Assembly (NCBI GenBank): GCA_903865705.1
Contig: CAIPKT010000190.1
Coordinates: forward strand, 1-48,000
Origin: an uncultured Chlorobiaceae bacterium
GTDB lineage: Bacteria; Bacteroidota; Chlorobiia; Chlorobiales; Chlorobiaceae
DNA: 48,000 nt
Direction of reading: 5' to 3'
Made by a program: the position numbers and the translations under genes. Below are positions 8,489 through 17,333 of the stretch, one piece after another; the first letter of the stretch is position 1, and each line of letters starts with the position of its first letter. The notes under the pieces were generated by a model. The model worked only from the letters and a program-made list of their open reading frames with translations, was not told where the DNA came from and did not search any database.

Positions 8489-8564
8489 TTGCATTTAATC
8501 TTGCAGGTCTGCTAAATTAACGTCACCTTGTATTTTTTAAACATAAGCATGGTGTTTGAACTCT

Positions 8565-9296
8565 ATGGCTAACCTGTTAGGCAAATTTTTCGGTGAGTCA
8601 CCGAAAGCAACAGAAACTCCGAAAGCGTTTACTATCCAGATTGATCCTGCGAAGTTCAGTCTTTCCTTGAAACCGCAGGGGACGGTTCATGTGCAGCTTG
8701 AATCACTCAAGCAGAAGCTTACCAAGCTCTCTTCAAACGTTGAAAACAACTTGATGCTCAGCATCCGGGCATCAACCAAGAACAATGTCGAGCTTGCAGC
8801 TTCGGCCTTCAAGTTCGATGAAGCCTATATTCGCAAAGGGAAGTTTGAGGTCGAATATCTTACGCTGGCCTATTCTTCGTTCCAGAATCTTGGCGAAGCC
8901 GATTTCAAGGCGGTAAACTATGCCCGTATGATTCTTCGTGAACTTGAAAAACTGGCCCAGTTGGCTCTCAATATTGCCGACAAAACCGGCTATGTAGAGT
9001 TTGCCAATGTTCAGGAACTGCACAAGGATGAGTACGGCCTGAAACCGATGGGAGATATTACGGCTGAAATGATTAAAAAGTCGGTTGAAGCCTATGTCAG
9101 CAGCAATTCAAAACATGCCAGTGAAACTTTGGTGATGATGAAAGAGATACAGGGTCTATACGATACTGCTGTTTCAAAAATCAAGGCATCGGTCAACGAT
9201 CAGAATATCACAAATCTTACCGGTATTCTTTCGATTGTTGAGCACGTTAAGACATCGGCGGATATCTCCTGCTCTATTGCAAGCCATTTCTGCTGA
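8565..9296 (+). CDS. Divergent PhoU-like protein lacking the metal-binding motifs
   Basis: This 243-residue protein is predicted to be all helical and sits directly behind phoU. It resembles PhoU in length, in helical layout and in local segments such as ITAEMIKKSVEAYVSS, which parallels MVKKSIEAFVAK of PhoU. The two ExxxD metal sites are not kept: the first aligns with ELEKLAQLAL (Asp replaced by Gln) and the second with VEHVKTSADI (Asp replaced by Thr). It also has an extra N-terminal 50 residues. I infer a paralogue that keeps the PhoU fold but not metal binding, perhaps a modulator of PhoU or PstB. The ATG at 8565 is preferred over an in-frame TTG at 8556. A strong terminator follows. Confidence 0.7.
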   Translation: MANLLGKFFGESPKATETPKAFTIQIDPAKFSLSLKPQGTVHVQLESLKQKLTKLSSNVENNLMLSIRASTKNNVELAASAFKFDEAYIRKGKFEVEYLTLAYSSFQNLGEADFKAVNYARMILRELEKLAQLALNIADKTGYVEFANVQELHKDEYGLKPMGDITAEMIKKSVEAYVSSNSKHASETLVMMKEIQGLYDTAVSKIKASVNDQNITNLTGILSIVEHVKTSADISCSIASHFC

Positions 9297-9312
9297 GACG
9301 TTCCTCTTTTAT

Positions 9313-9352
9313 GATAAAAAAAAGCGTACTTCGGTTCGCTTTTTTTTTATCA
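9313..9352. terminator. Bidirectional terminator with UUCG loop
   Basis: An A-run, then AGCGTAC-TTCG-GTTCGCT (one mismatch), then a T-run. The C(UUCG)G tetraloop is a very stable RNA hairpin. It ends the pst/phoU block and works in either direction, although the next gene is also on the + strand. Confidence 0.85.
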
Positions 9353-9389
9353 TGCATGTTGCCTTTGATCATCCGATGACTTTTTTTGA

Positions 9390-10493
9390 ATGAAAAACCT
9401 CGAAACGATAGCCGGAAAGCCAAAAAAGAACAAGATTGTTATTGTGTTGCTTGTTCTTTCTTTTCTTTTGGCACTTGTCTGGTACTTACAGCATCATGAG
9501 TCGCAAAAAGTGATAACCAACAGGGATGTAGAGCGTATTCCAGTTTCGGTTGCTCTTGTATCGAAGGCTGCTGTCCGTGACAGCTTCAGTACGGTCGGTA
9601 CCGTTGAGGCATACAGGGAGGCTGATATCTTTTCTGAATCCCAGGGTCTTGTTCGCAAGGTTTTGGCTGAACCCGGGAACCTGAAAAAGGCAGGAGAAGC
9701 CTTGTTTGTTGTTGACGATGAGCTTGCCACTGCCCGGAAACGGAAGGCGGATGCACACTACAGTCAGGCAAAACGGGATGTGGAGCGTTACAAAAATCTC
9801 TATAGCGAAGGTGCCGTAGCGCTTTCAGCCTATGAATCGGTGCAGTTGCAGCTCGAAGAGGCTGAAGCCGAGTTTATAGCTGCAACCCGCAAATACAGCG
9901 ATACCAGAGTGAAGGCTCCATTTTCAGGCATCGTAACCTCACGGTTTGTTGAGCAGGGGGAGCTGGTGCAAGAGGGAAAGAAGGTTGCGCAGATGGTCGA
10001 TATGATGAAAGTCAAGGTCATCATTTTTGTTCCTGAGCGAGAAATCGTCAAGTTTGTGCCCGGGGTTTTACTGACGGTTACCAGCGATCTTTATCCAAGG
10101 GAAAGTTTCAGTGGAAAGGTAAGTTCAGTTAGTGACAAGGCGGGCCGTGATCACACCTTCAGGGTGGAAGTAGTGCTGCAAAACCCGGCAAAGAGCGTGT
10201 TCAGATCCGGTATGTTCGCCAGGGTAATCCTTATGGGCGATGCTGAGCGTCAGGCCGTTCTTGTTCCGCGCGTCGCGCTTGTTTCAGGGATCAGAAAACC
10301 TGAACTTTTTGTTGTCCGGAACGGCAAGGCTTTTTTGAAACCTTTTGTCGCCGGTATGGAGTTGCAAAAGCAGCTTGAGGTTCTCGGGGGTCTTTCGGTT
10401 GGTGAGGGCGTGGTAATAAGCGGGCAGAACGAGCTTCATGATGGCTCTGATGTGGTTATCATCGACCAGAAGAAGAACCCCACCGAGCCATGA
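9390..10493 (+). CDS. RND efflux system periplasmic adaptor (membrane fusion protein)
   Basis: This 367-residue protein has a single N-terminal membrane span (about residues 15-34) and then a periplasmic body. It has the layout of HlyD/AcrA-type adaptors: a barrel-sandwich half (SQGLVRKVLAEPGNLKKAG), a helical hairpin (about residues 100-160), the returning half ending in RVKAPFSGIVTSRFVEQGE, and a beta-barrel. It would bridge the inner-membrane pump to an outer-membrane channel. The stop overlaps the start of the pump gene (ATGA at 10490-10493), which shows translational coupling. No TolC-type channel gene lies nearby. The substrate cannot be told from the sequence. Confidence 0.92.
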   Translation: MKNLETIAGKPKKNKIVIVLLVLSFLLALVWYLQHHESQKVITNRDVERIPVSVALVSKAAVRDSFSTVGTVEAYREADIFSESQGLVRKVLAEPGNLKKAGEALFVVDDELATARKRKADAHYSQAKRDVERYKNLYSEGAVALSAYESVQLQLEEAEAEFIAATRKYSDTRVKAPFSGIVTSRFVEQGELVQEGKKVAQMVDMMKVKVIIFVPEREIVKFVPGVLLTVTSDLYPRESFSGKVSSVSDKAGRDHTFRVEVVLQNPAKSVFRSGMFARVILMGDAERQAVLVPRVALVSGIRKPELFVVRNGKAFLKPFVAGMELQKQLEVLGGLSVGEGVVISGQNELHDGSDVVIIDQKKNPTEP

Positions 10494-13400
10494 CACTGAC
10501 AGAACTCTCCATAAAACGACCGACGCTTCTTGTCGTGCTCTTTACTGTCCTCGGTATTCTCGGTCTTTTCAGCTACCAGCAGTTGCAGTATGAACTGTTG
10601 CCGAAAATGACACCCCCGGTTGTTACGGTTTCCATCCGTTATCCCGGCGCCTCACCGTCTGAAGTTGAGACATCGCTGACCAAACCGGTTGAAGAAGCTG
10701 TTTCAGCCATTGAAAAGATTTCTTCCATTACCTCTACTTCGACCGAGGGAATGTCGATCGTCGCTATTGAGTTTTCCAATTCCGCCAATATTGAAAAAGC
10801 GCTGCAGGATGCACAGCGTAAGATCAATGAGGTGCGCGACCGCTTCCCGACAGAAGCAAAAGCTCCTGTCATTACCCGGTTTGCACTTGATGAGGCACCT
10901 GTGCTGCGTATCGGAGCAACCTCGTCGCTGCCGGATACTGATTTTTACCAGATGCTCAAGGATAACATTCAGCCTCAGCTTGCAAGTGTTGCTGGCGTTG
11001 GCCAGGTTTATCTGCTTGGAGGACGTGAGCGGGAAATCAGGGTCAATATCGATCTGGAACGGCTCCAGAGTTATAGCCTGACCATTCCCGATGTACTCAA
11101 AGAGGTCGGTAAGGCTAATTTAGATTTCCCGACCGGAAAAATTGATGACCGCGACCGGCAGTTTGTGGTGCGGCTTGCCGGGAAGTTCACGAATCTTGAA
11201 GAGCTGAAAGCGCTTATTCTCCGCTCATCCTCCTTCGGTACAGTCGCTCTTCGGGATGTTGCAGAAGTTGAGGATGGTTTTAAGGAGATCACAACCCTCA
11301 CAAGGGTGAATGGCCGGAGCGCTGTCGGCATTATGGTCATGAAACAAAGTGATGCCAACACGGTTGACGTCAGCAGGCTTACACGGGCAGCGCTTTCCCG
11401 GCTTACCGTTCTTTACCACGACAGGAACCTTTCATTTGATATTGCGCAGGACGCGTCGACCTTTACGATAGAAGCCGTTACTGCCGTTCAGCATGACCTG
11501 ATGCTTGCCGTGCTGCTTGTTGCTCTGGTTATGATGCTTTTCCTGCACAGCCTGCGCAACTCCCTGATTGTCCTTGTCTCAATTCCGACATCGCTGGTGA
11601 CCACCTTTATCGGCATGTATATGTTCGGATTTTCCCTGAATCTCATGACCTTGCTCTCCCTTTCACTGGTGGTGGGCGTTCTGGTGGATGACTCTATTGT
11701 GGTGCTTGAAAATATTTACCGCCATCTTGAACGTGGCGAAGAACCTCGTCAGGCCGCCCTTATCGGCCGAAACGAGATTGGGTTTACCGCACTCTCCATT
11801 ACTCTGGTCGATGTGGTTGTGTTTCTGCCGCTTTCACTGGTCAGCGGTATTGTCGGCAATATCCTGCGTGAGTTCTCCGTTGTTATGGTGATATCAACTT
11901 TGGTCAGCCTTTTTGTCTCGTTCACTTTGACGCCGCTACTTGCATCACGCTTTTCAAAGGTTGAGAAATTTTCCGGCAAGAACCTGCCTGAAAAATTTGC
12001 CATTGCTTTTGAAGGCAACTTCCAGCGTTTTCGCCAGAGTTATCTTGATATTCTTCAATGGAGTCTTCGAAATCCCTACAAAGTTTTTTTCAGTGCGATT
12101 GTTCTCCTGGTAGCCTCTTTCAGTCTGCTTGTTTTTGGTTTTATCGGCGGAGAGTTTATCTCCGTTTCTGATCGGGGAGAGTTTGCCGTCAAGCTGGAGC
12201 TTGAACCCGGAACACCGCTTGCTGAAACCAACCGGCTGACGAGGAGCGTTGAACGCCGTCTTACTGCCATGCCTGAGGTCAAAAAGGTGATGGTGAATGT
12301 CGGCTCTTCGAATGAAGGATTTTTAAATCAGAGTGCGGACAATATTTCAGAAATAAACGTCAAGCTTTCGCCAAAAGAGGACCGGACGCGATCGACTGAT
12401 GCTATCATGCAGGCAATCCGTATCAACTTGCAGGATATTGCCGGCCTTAAGGCCAACATCAATCCGATCGGTATTTTTGGAACGGCCAATGAGACACCGG
12501 TTGCGGTCATTTTGAGCGGTCCCCTGAGAAGCCAGGTAACAAGGGTCGCCGAAACACTTAGAGACAGTGTCAAAACCATTAAAGGAACCGCCGACGTCAA
12601 GCTGACCTCACAGATTGGGAGTCCGGAGATGCGCATTGTGGTCGATCGTGAAAAAATGGCTTCATTCGGCATTTCCATTGCTGATGTCGGAGCAGCTCTC
12701 CGTACTGCCTATGCAGGAGACGAAGCCGGCAAATACCGGGATGGAAGTGATGAGTACGATATCAGGGTTATGCTCGACAAGTCTTACCGTCAAAACACTT
12801 CAACGCTTGCGGAAATAACCTTCCGCACGCCGCAAGGGGATATGGTTCGTCTTGGACAGTTTGTAACGTTTGAACAGGATCGGGGCTATACGCAGTTACA
12901 ACGCAAGGATCGCAATAATGCAGTCTGGGTCAAGGCTCAGGTTGTCGGCCGTCCTGTTGGCAGCATTGGCAATGATATTGAGCGGATCATTGCAAACCTG
13001 AAAAAAAGTGGCATTATGCCTGCAACGGTCTCCTACGCCTATGACTCGGATCTCAAAAGGCAAAAAGAATCGAATTCAACCCTCATGCTCTCTTTTCTTG
13101 TTGCTATTATCTTTGTATATCTTATCATGGTAGCATTGTATGATTCCTATATCTGGCCGATGGTGGTGATGTTTTCGATCCCTCTTGCCATTATCGGAGC
13201 TCTTTTTGCCCTTGCCATTACCGGCAAATCGCTCAGCATCTTTACGATTCTCGGTATTATTATGCTTGTAGGGCTTGTGGGAAAAAACGCAATACTTCTG
13301 GTGGATTTTATCAACAAATTCCGTCTTGAGGGTATGGAACTTTCTGAAGCGATTATTGAAGCGGCCAAAGATCGGCTTCGCCCTATTCTCATGACCACCC

Positions 13401-13660
13401 TGACACTGATTTTTGGCCTTCTGCCGATTGCGCTTTCGGGTAGTTCCGGTTCTGAATGGAAGTCAGGACTTGCTGTCGCGCTGGTTGGCGGCCTTGCCAG
13501 CTCAATGTTTCTGACGCTTCTGGTTATTCCTGTTGTGTATGTCTGGTTCGACAGAGAACCGGGAAAGTTTATTGACTGGATCATTCGGCAGACTATGAAG
13601 TTCATTGAGTGGTTCAATAGCATTTTCATGAAGTCCTTTGTACTGAAAGGGAAGCGGTGA
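10490..13660 (+). CDS. RND multidrug efflux pump, inner-membrane component (HAE1/AcrB-like)
   Basis: This 1056-residue protein shows the twofold architecture of RND pumps: two sets of six membrane spans, each preceded by a large periplasmic loop. The N-terminal span is followed by PPVVTVSIRYPGASPSEVE, typical of the family. The proton-relay Asp pair is in GVLVDDSIVV (Asp400-Asp401). The second half has the conserved GLVGKNAILLVDF segment with its own Lys and Asp. It would export hydrophobic or toxic compounds, driven by the proton gradient. It shares a four-base overlap with its adaptor gene. It ends with a basic cytoplasmic tail. The drug or metabolite it exports is unknown. Confidence 0.94.
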   Translation: MTLTELSIKRPTLLVVLFTVLGILGLFSYQQLQYELLPKMTPPVVTVSIRYPGASPSEVETSLTKPVEEAVSAIEKISSITSTSTEGMSIVAIEFSNSANIEKALQDAQRKINEVRDRFPTEAKAPVITRFALDEAPVLRIGATSSLPDTDFYQMLKDNIQPQLASVAGVGQVYLLGGREREIRVNIDLERLQSYSLTIPDVLKEVGKANLDFPTGKIDDRDRQFVVRLAGKFTNLEELKALILRSSSFGTVALRDVAEVEDGFKEITTLTRVNGRSAVGIMVMKQSDANTVDVSRLTRAALSRLTVLYHDRNLSFDIAQDASTFTIEAVTAVQHDLMLAVLLVALVMMLFLHSLRNSLIVLVSIPTSLVTTFIGMYMFGFSLNLMTLLSLSLVVGVLVDDSIVVLENIYRHLERGEEPRQAALIGRNEIGFTALSITLVDVVVFLPLSLVSGIVGNILREFSVVMVISTLVSLFVSFTLTPLLASRFSKVEKFSGKNLPEKFAIAFEGNFQRFRQSYLDILQWSLRNPYKVFFSAIVLLVASFSLLVFGFIGGEFISVSDRGEFAVKLELEPGTPLAETNRLTRSVERRLTAMPEVKKVMVNVGSSNEGFLNQSADNISEINVKLSPKEDRTRSTDAIMQAIRINLQDIAGLKANINPIGIFGTANETPVAVILSGPLRSQVTRVAETLRDSVKTIKGTADVKLTSQIGSPEMRIVVDREKMASFGISIADVGAALRTAYAGDEAGKYRDGSDEYDIRVMLDKSYRQNTSTLAEITFRTPQGDMVRLGQFVTFEQDRGYTQLQRKDRNNAVWVKAQVVGRPVGSIGNDIERIIANLKKSGIMPATVSYAYDSDLKRQKESNSTLMLSFLVAIIFVYLIMVALYDSYIWPMVVMFSIPLAIIGALFALAITGKSLSIFTILGIIMLVGLVGKNAILLVDFINKFRLEGMELSEAIIEAAKDRLRPILMTTLTLIFGLLPIALSGSSGSEWKSGLAVALVGGLASSMFLTLLVIPVVYVWFDREPGKFIDWIIRQTMKFIEWFNSIFMKSFVLKGKR

Positions 13661-13711
13661 GTACAGTGACTTTTTTTTGCAGTTCCATATTTTTATGAAC
13701 ACTGACAAGCA

Positions 13712-14113
13712 ATGCGTTTTTTTTTAAACCAGACTCCGGCCTTTTTGACTTGTCGGGCAGCCCTTGCTTTTTCCTGGATTTATCAGGGAGCGGTACCAAA
13801 AATCGTCTGCCAGAGCAGTGGTGAAACCGCACTGCTCGGACATCTTATTCCCGTTTACCAGATTGCGTGTCTGGCTGTTTTCTGGATCGGAGCGGCTGAA
13901 ATTCTTTTCGGACTCCTCTTGCTCGTCGCTGTCTGGCAATGGGTTTTCTGGCTGAATATGACCGCGCTGATCGGACTCCTTCTTTTTGTTGCCCTCTTTG
14001 AACCTGCGATGTTTGTCTTGCCATTCAACCCCCTGACCCTGAATTTTTCATTGATTGCTCTTTCTGTAATCGCTTTGATTGAGCTGAAAAAATTTAAAAC
14101 ATCATCTGAATGA
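13712..14113 (+). CDS. Small DoxX-like membrane protein
   Basis: This 133-residue protein has four predicted membrane spans (about residues 12-30, 48-68, 72-92 and 102-125) and short loops. The start (RAALAFSWIYQGAVPKI) and the overall four-helix layout match the DoxX-like group (DoxX_3 type), whose members are often linked to redox membrane systems but have no settled function. Its last codons overlap the start of the next gene (ATGA, 14110-14113), so the two are translated together. The pairing with a haem-copper-oxidase-like membrane protein suggests a shared complex. Confidence 0.68.
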   Translation: MRFFLNQTPAFLTCRAALAFSWIYQGAVPKIVCQSSGETALLGHLIPVYQIACLAVFWIGAAEILFGLLLLVAVWQWVFWLNMTALIGLLLFVALFEPAMFVLPFNPLTLNFSLIALSVIALIELKKFKTSSE

Positions 14114-15381
14114 AACTGCTCCGTTTTGATGGAGAGTTGAGCAGTGTTGCACGGCTTTTTCTCTCTGTTTCAGTATCCGTTATTGCTCTTGCCTCTTTCC
14201 TTGGAGCCGCAGGAGCCGTTACGGGTAATCTCTTTCTTTTGAAGCTTCATCCGTATCTTTTTTTTATCGGATTCGGCAACCTTGCCATACTCATTCTCAA
14301 CCGTTACCTGACCGCAGCAATCTATCCTGAATTGAAAGTCGATCCGTTCAGGCAAGTGCGTTATATCTACCTTGTTTTGCTCGCTCTTTTCATGATTACG
14401 GTTGCCGTTGCTATGGACTGGCCATTATTGAAGGCCTTGACCGGTCTCCTGCTCATGATTGTGGTTGCAGGGCCGATCAAAGAAATTTTTACGACACTTT
14501 CGATTCCGAAAATATGGAAAGAGGTGTCGGTGCGCTACTACATTTTTGATGTTCTTTTTCTGCTCAATGCCAATCTTGGGCTTTTTACACTTGGCCTTAA
14601 AGAGGCATTCCCGCATCAGGGGATTATTCCATTTTTTGTGACCCAGTCTTCCTATTTTCTCGGTTCCTCTTTTCCCCTCAGCATCAGTGTGATGGGTTTT
14701 CTTTATACTTACGCATGGAGCCGCTCTTCGAAGCGGGAGCTGGTAAAACGCCTTTTCAGTCTCTGGTTTTATATTTTTGTCGGCGGAGTTCTGCTTTTTC
14801 TGATTGTTATTCTCGCTGAATACTATCTCGGGATGATGCTGATCAGCCATTTCTTGCTTTTCGGCGTCATGTTCCTGCTCGGAAGTTTTGCTCTTTATCT
14901 CTACAACTTTTTTCATAAAAACTTTCCTCATCCAGCGCTTGCGTTTCTGTTGACCGGCCTTGCCCTTCTTTTTGCTACAAGTGCTTATGGTATAATGAAT
15001 ATCTACTTTCTCAAGGGCATTCATTTCGGCACCATCCCCCCCTTGCGTCTCGACCGGATGTGGATTTATCACTCACATACCCATGCAGCGTTGCTCGGTT
15101 GGATAACATTTTCCTTCATCGGTATTATCTATATCGTAATACCCTCAATTGCCGGTTCCAACTCCCTTGAAACACTCCGCACTGAGCAGGCCCTTTCGGC
15201 ACTGCTTGGTCAGTCGGTCATGAAAAAAGCATTCAGGCAACTCACAGTGCTTTTGCTTTCAGCAACGGCAATCCTGATTGCTTTTTTTCTGGAAAACGAT
15301 ATTGTGCTTGGTGTTGCTGGTGTCGTTTACGGATGCTCAGTCTCTTATTTGTCTGTCAATCTTCGGCGGGAAATGAAATAA
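14110..15381 (+). CDS. Polytopic membrane protein resembling haem-copper oxidase subunit I (CcoN/NorB-like), non-standard
   Basis: This 423-residue protein has about twelve membrane spans. The segment [22 protein letters not shown] near residues 317-340 resembles the helix of CcoN/NorB-type oxidases that carries haem and copper ligands. An early [11 protein letters not shown] may supply another His. The full set of active-site histidines of a true terminal oxidase is not visible, so a catalytic oxygen or nitric oxide reductase is doubtful. Related orphan proteins occur in many bacteria and are sometimes linked to nitric oxide or copper stress. It overlaps the DoxX-like gene by four bases. Function is unassigned; the family resemblance is moderate. 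Confidence 0.6.
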   Translation: MKLLRFDGELSSVARLFLSVSVSVIALASFLGAAGAVTGNLFLLKLHPYLFFIGFGNLAILILNRYLTAAIYPELKVDPFRQVRYIYLVLLALFMITVAVAMDWPLLKALTGLLLMIVVAGPIKEIFTTLSIPKIWKEVSVRYYIFDVLFLLNANLGLFTLGLKEAFPHQGIIPFFVTQSSYFLGSSFPLSISVMGFLYTYAWSRSSKRELVKRLFSLWFYIFVGGVLLFLIVILAEYYLGMMLISHFLLFGVMFLLGSFALYLYNFFHKNFPHPALAFLLTGLALLFATSAYGIMNIYFLKGIHFGTIPPLRLDRMWIYHSHTHAALLGWITFSFIGIIYIVIPSIAGSNSLETLRTEQALSALLGQSVMKKAFRQLTVLLLSATAILIAFFLENDIVLGVAGVVYGCSVSYLSVNLRREMK

Positions 15382-15403
15382 TCTCTTTGCGGAGGATAAT
15401 GTT

Positions 15404-16321
15404 ATGGGTTCTCTGAATGCCCCTTATGTGACGGTGACGATACCGATGTACAATAATGCCCGTTTTATCGGCGAGACCATAAATTCGGTGCTTTCGCAGA
15501 CGTTTACCGATTTTGAGCTCTTGATTTATGACGATCATTCGACCGACGGCTCCTATGATATTGCGGCTTCCCTGACCGATCCTCGCATAAAGCTCTTCAG
15601 AAATCACGTGAACCTCGGGCCGGAAGGGAACTGGAACAAGGCGATCAGCAAGGTCAGAGGCAAGTATGTCAAGCTCGTGTGCGGTGATGATCTTCTTTTT
15701 CCTGAATGTCTTGAAAAGCAGGTTGCCGTTTTTGACGATCCGCTCAATACCGGAGTAAGCCTGGTCAGCAGTCAAAGGACCATTATTGATCCTGCAGGAA
15801 AGACGCTGATCAAAAAGGTGAATTTTGTTGATGGAGGTCGCAAGGAACCCGTTGATGTGATCAGGAAAATGGTCCGTATGGGAACCAATATCATTGGAGA
15901 ACCAGTCTGTGGCCTTTACCCGGCTGACCTGATTTCCAAAATCAGCGGCTATAGCGCCGTTGTGCCTTATACCATCGATCTCGATTTCTGGATACAGATG
16001 CTCAAGCACGGCGATCTGTTTGTTATTGACGAGTCACTCTGTGCTTTCCGTATCTCCGATCTTTCCTGGTCGTCAAGAATTGGAGAACTCCGTTATCAGC
16101 AGTTTATCGAGTTTATGGAGCTTGCAGCAGCCGATGAAAGCCACGGTGTTACCGATCTTGATCTGTTTATCGGAAAAATAAATTGTGCCGTACAGTCGAT
16201 GACCAGCCTTATGGGCTTCAAACTTTTCGCATCATCAACCTCCGCAAAAATAAACGGAAAGCGGGACGCCCCCCTTGTTACGGCGGAAAAAATTATTTAC
16301 GACAACGAATTAATCAGGTGA
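15404..16321 (+). CDS. Glycosyltransferase family 2
   Basis: This 305-residue protein has a GT-A fold N-terminus: [18 protein letters not shown], then [14 protein letters not shown] with the nucleotide-binding Asp residues, and [15 protein letters not shown] supplying the metal-binding DD. It should transfer a sugar from a nucleotide donor to a glycan or lipid acceptor on the cytoplasmic side. No membrane spans are seen. A good Shine-Dalgarno sequence (GGAGG, 15391-15395) fixes the ATG. It is not inside a polysaccharide gene cluster, so the acceptor cannot be guessed. Confidence 0.88.
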   Translation: MGSLNAPYVTVTIPMYNNARFIGETINSVLSQTFTDFELLIYDDHSTDGSYDIAASLTDPRIKLFRNHVNLGPEGNWNKAISKVRGKYVKLVCGDDLLFPECLEKQVAVFDDPLNTGVSLVSSQRTIIDPAGKTLIKKVNFVDGGRKEPVDVIRKMVRMGTNIIGEPVCGLYPADLISKISGYSAVVPYTIDLDFWIQMLKHGDLFVIDESLCAFRISDLSWSSRIGELRYQQFIEFMELAAADESHGVTDLDLFIGKINCAVQSMTSLMGFKLFASSTSAKINGKRDAPLVTAEKIIYDNELIR

Positions 16322-16331
16322 AAATTATTTT

Positions 16332-16697
16332 ATGCAACTCACAGCAAAGCTCGCAGCAATTCTTCCTGAACAGACGGGTGCGGGAAAAAATGGTGCATGG
16401 AAAAAACAGGACATCATTGTTGAAACTGACGGGCAATATCCGAAAAAAGTCTGCATCTGCTTGTGGGGTGATAAGTATGACAGGAATTTACTCAAGATAG
16501 GATCGAAGCTCACAATCTCCTTTGACATTGAGAGCAGGGAGTTTAACGGGAAGTGGTATACCGATGTTAAAGGCTGGAAGGTTGAGGGTGACAATGCGGG
16601 TGGGGGCTCATATTCCCAGGAACCGGCATCTTATGCTCCGCCAGTCTTTGAGCGTGACGGCGGGAGTGTTATCTCTAATGACGATTGCCCATTCTAA
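16332..16697 (+). CDS. DUF3127-type OB-fold protein with an SSB-like acidic C-terminus
   Basis: This 121-residue protein begins with about 95 residues that look like a small beta-barrel: QDIIVETDGQYPKKVCICLW, then GSKLTISFDIESREFNGKWYTDVKGWKVE. That pattern is typical of the DUF3127 family found in Bacteroidetes and Chlorobi. A low-complexity Gly/Ser/Pro linker follows and the protein ends in SNDDCPF. Bacterial single-strand DNA-binding proteins have this same plan: OB fold, flexible linker and an acidic tail ending in Pro-Phe that recruits repair enzymes. The next gene is a 3'-5' exonuclease. I infer a ssDNA-binding or DNA-repair role; direct proof is lacking. Confidence 0.72.
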   Translation: MQLTAKLAAILPEQTGAGKNGAWKKQDIIVETDGQYPKKVCICLWGDKYDRNLLKIGSKLTISFDIESREFNGKWYTDVKGWKVEGDNAGGGSYSQEPASYAPPVFERDGGSVISNDDCPF

Positions 16698-16746
16698 GCA
16701 TCATTTGCAGAGTTTTCTGAAATTTAACCATTGAGAGAGTACCTAT

Positions 16747-17319
16747 ATGTATCTCTTTTTTGATACCGAAACAACAGGGCTGCCGCGCAACTGGCGTGCT
16801 CCGGAAACCGATGTTGATAACTGGCCAAGGCTGGTGCAGTTGGCCTATTTATATTGCGATCGTGATGGCAACCAGCTCTCTTCAGGTGATTATCTCATCA
16901 AACCGGAAGGGTTTGTGATACCATCAAACGCTGTTCAGATTCATGGAATTTCAACTGAGCGCGCAACTCGTGAAGGAAAGCCACTGAAGCTTGTACTGCA
17001 ATCTTTCCATGAGCTGATCGCCGAATCAGAGATTCTTGTGGCTCACAATATCAGTTTTGATGAAAAGATTGTGGGTAGTGAACTGATAAGGGCCGGAATG
17101 CCAAATCCTTTGCCCTCGAAAAGAAAAATATGCACCATGGAGTGCACAACGGATTTCTGTGCCATCAAAGGCCCGTATGGCAACAAATGGCCAAAGCTTT
17201 CTGAACTGTATTGCCAACTGTTTGGAACCGGCTTTGAGGAAATGCATAATGCCGCTGTTGATATTAAGGCTACGGCAAAATGTTTCTGGGAGTTAAAGAA
17301 AAGGGGAGTTATCCGCTAA
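16747..17319 (+). CDS. DnaQ-like DEDDh 3'-5' exonuclease
   Basis: This 190-residue protein is of the RNase T/DnaQ exonuclease fold. ExoI is FFDTETTGLP at the N-terminus (Asp6, Glu8), ExoII is VAHNISFDEKIV, and ExoIII is MHNAAVDIKATA with the His and Asp of a DEDDh active site. All four catalytic acids and the His are present, so it should be active, removing nucleotides from 3' ends with two metal ions. It stands alone rather than as part of a polymerase. It follows the SSB-like DUF3127 gene by 49 bases, which suggests the two act together. The cysteines in the middle (KICTMECTTDFC) are unusual but may be chance. Confidence 0.87.
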   Translation: MYLFFDTETTGLPRNWRAPETDVDNWPRLVQLAYLYCDRDGNQLSSGDYLIKPEGFVIPSNAVQIHGISTERATREGKPLKLVLQSFHELIAESEILVAHNISFDEKIVGSELIRAGMPNPLPSKRKICTMECTTDFCAIKGPYGNKWPKLSELYCQLFGTGFEEMHNAAVDIKATAKCFWELKKRGVIR

Positions 17320-17333
17320 CCCAATAAAGGTGA

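Noticed and set aside
9390-13660. Recently acquired resistance island around the RND pump
   Set aside because: No transposase, integrase, tRNA target or base-composition shift is visible here; it looks like an ordinary chromosomal pump.
13712-15381. True terminal oxidase or nitric oxide reductase
   Set aside because: Only one helix resembles subunit I; I could not find the full ligand set, and no subunit II or cytochrome c gene is adjacent.
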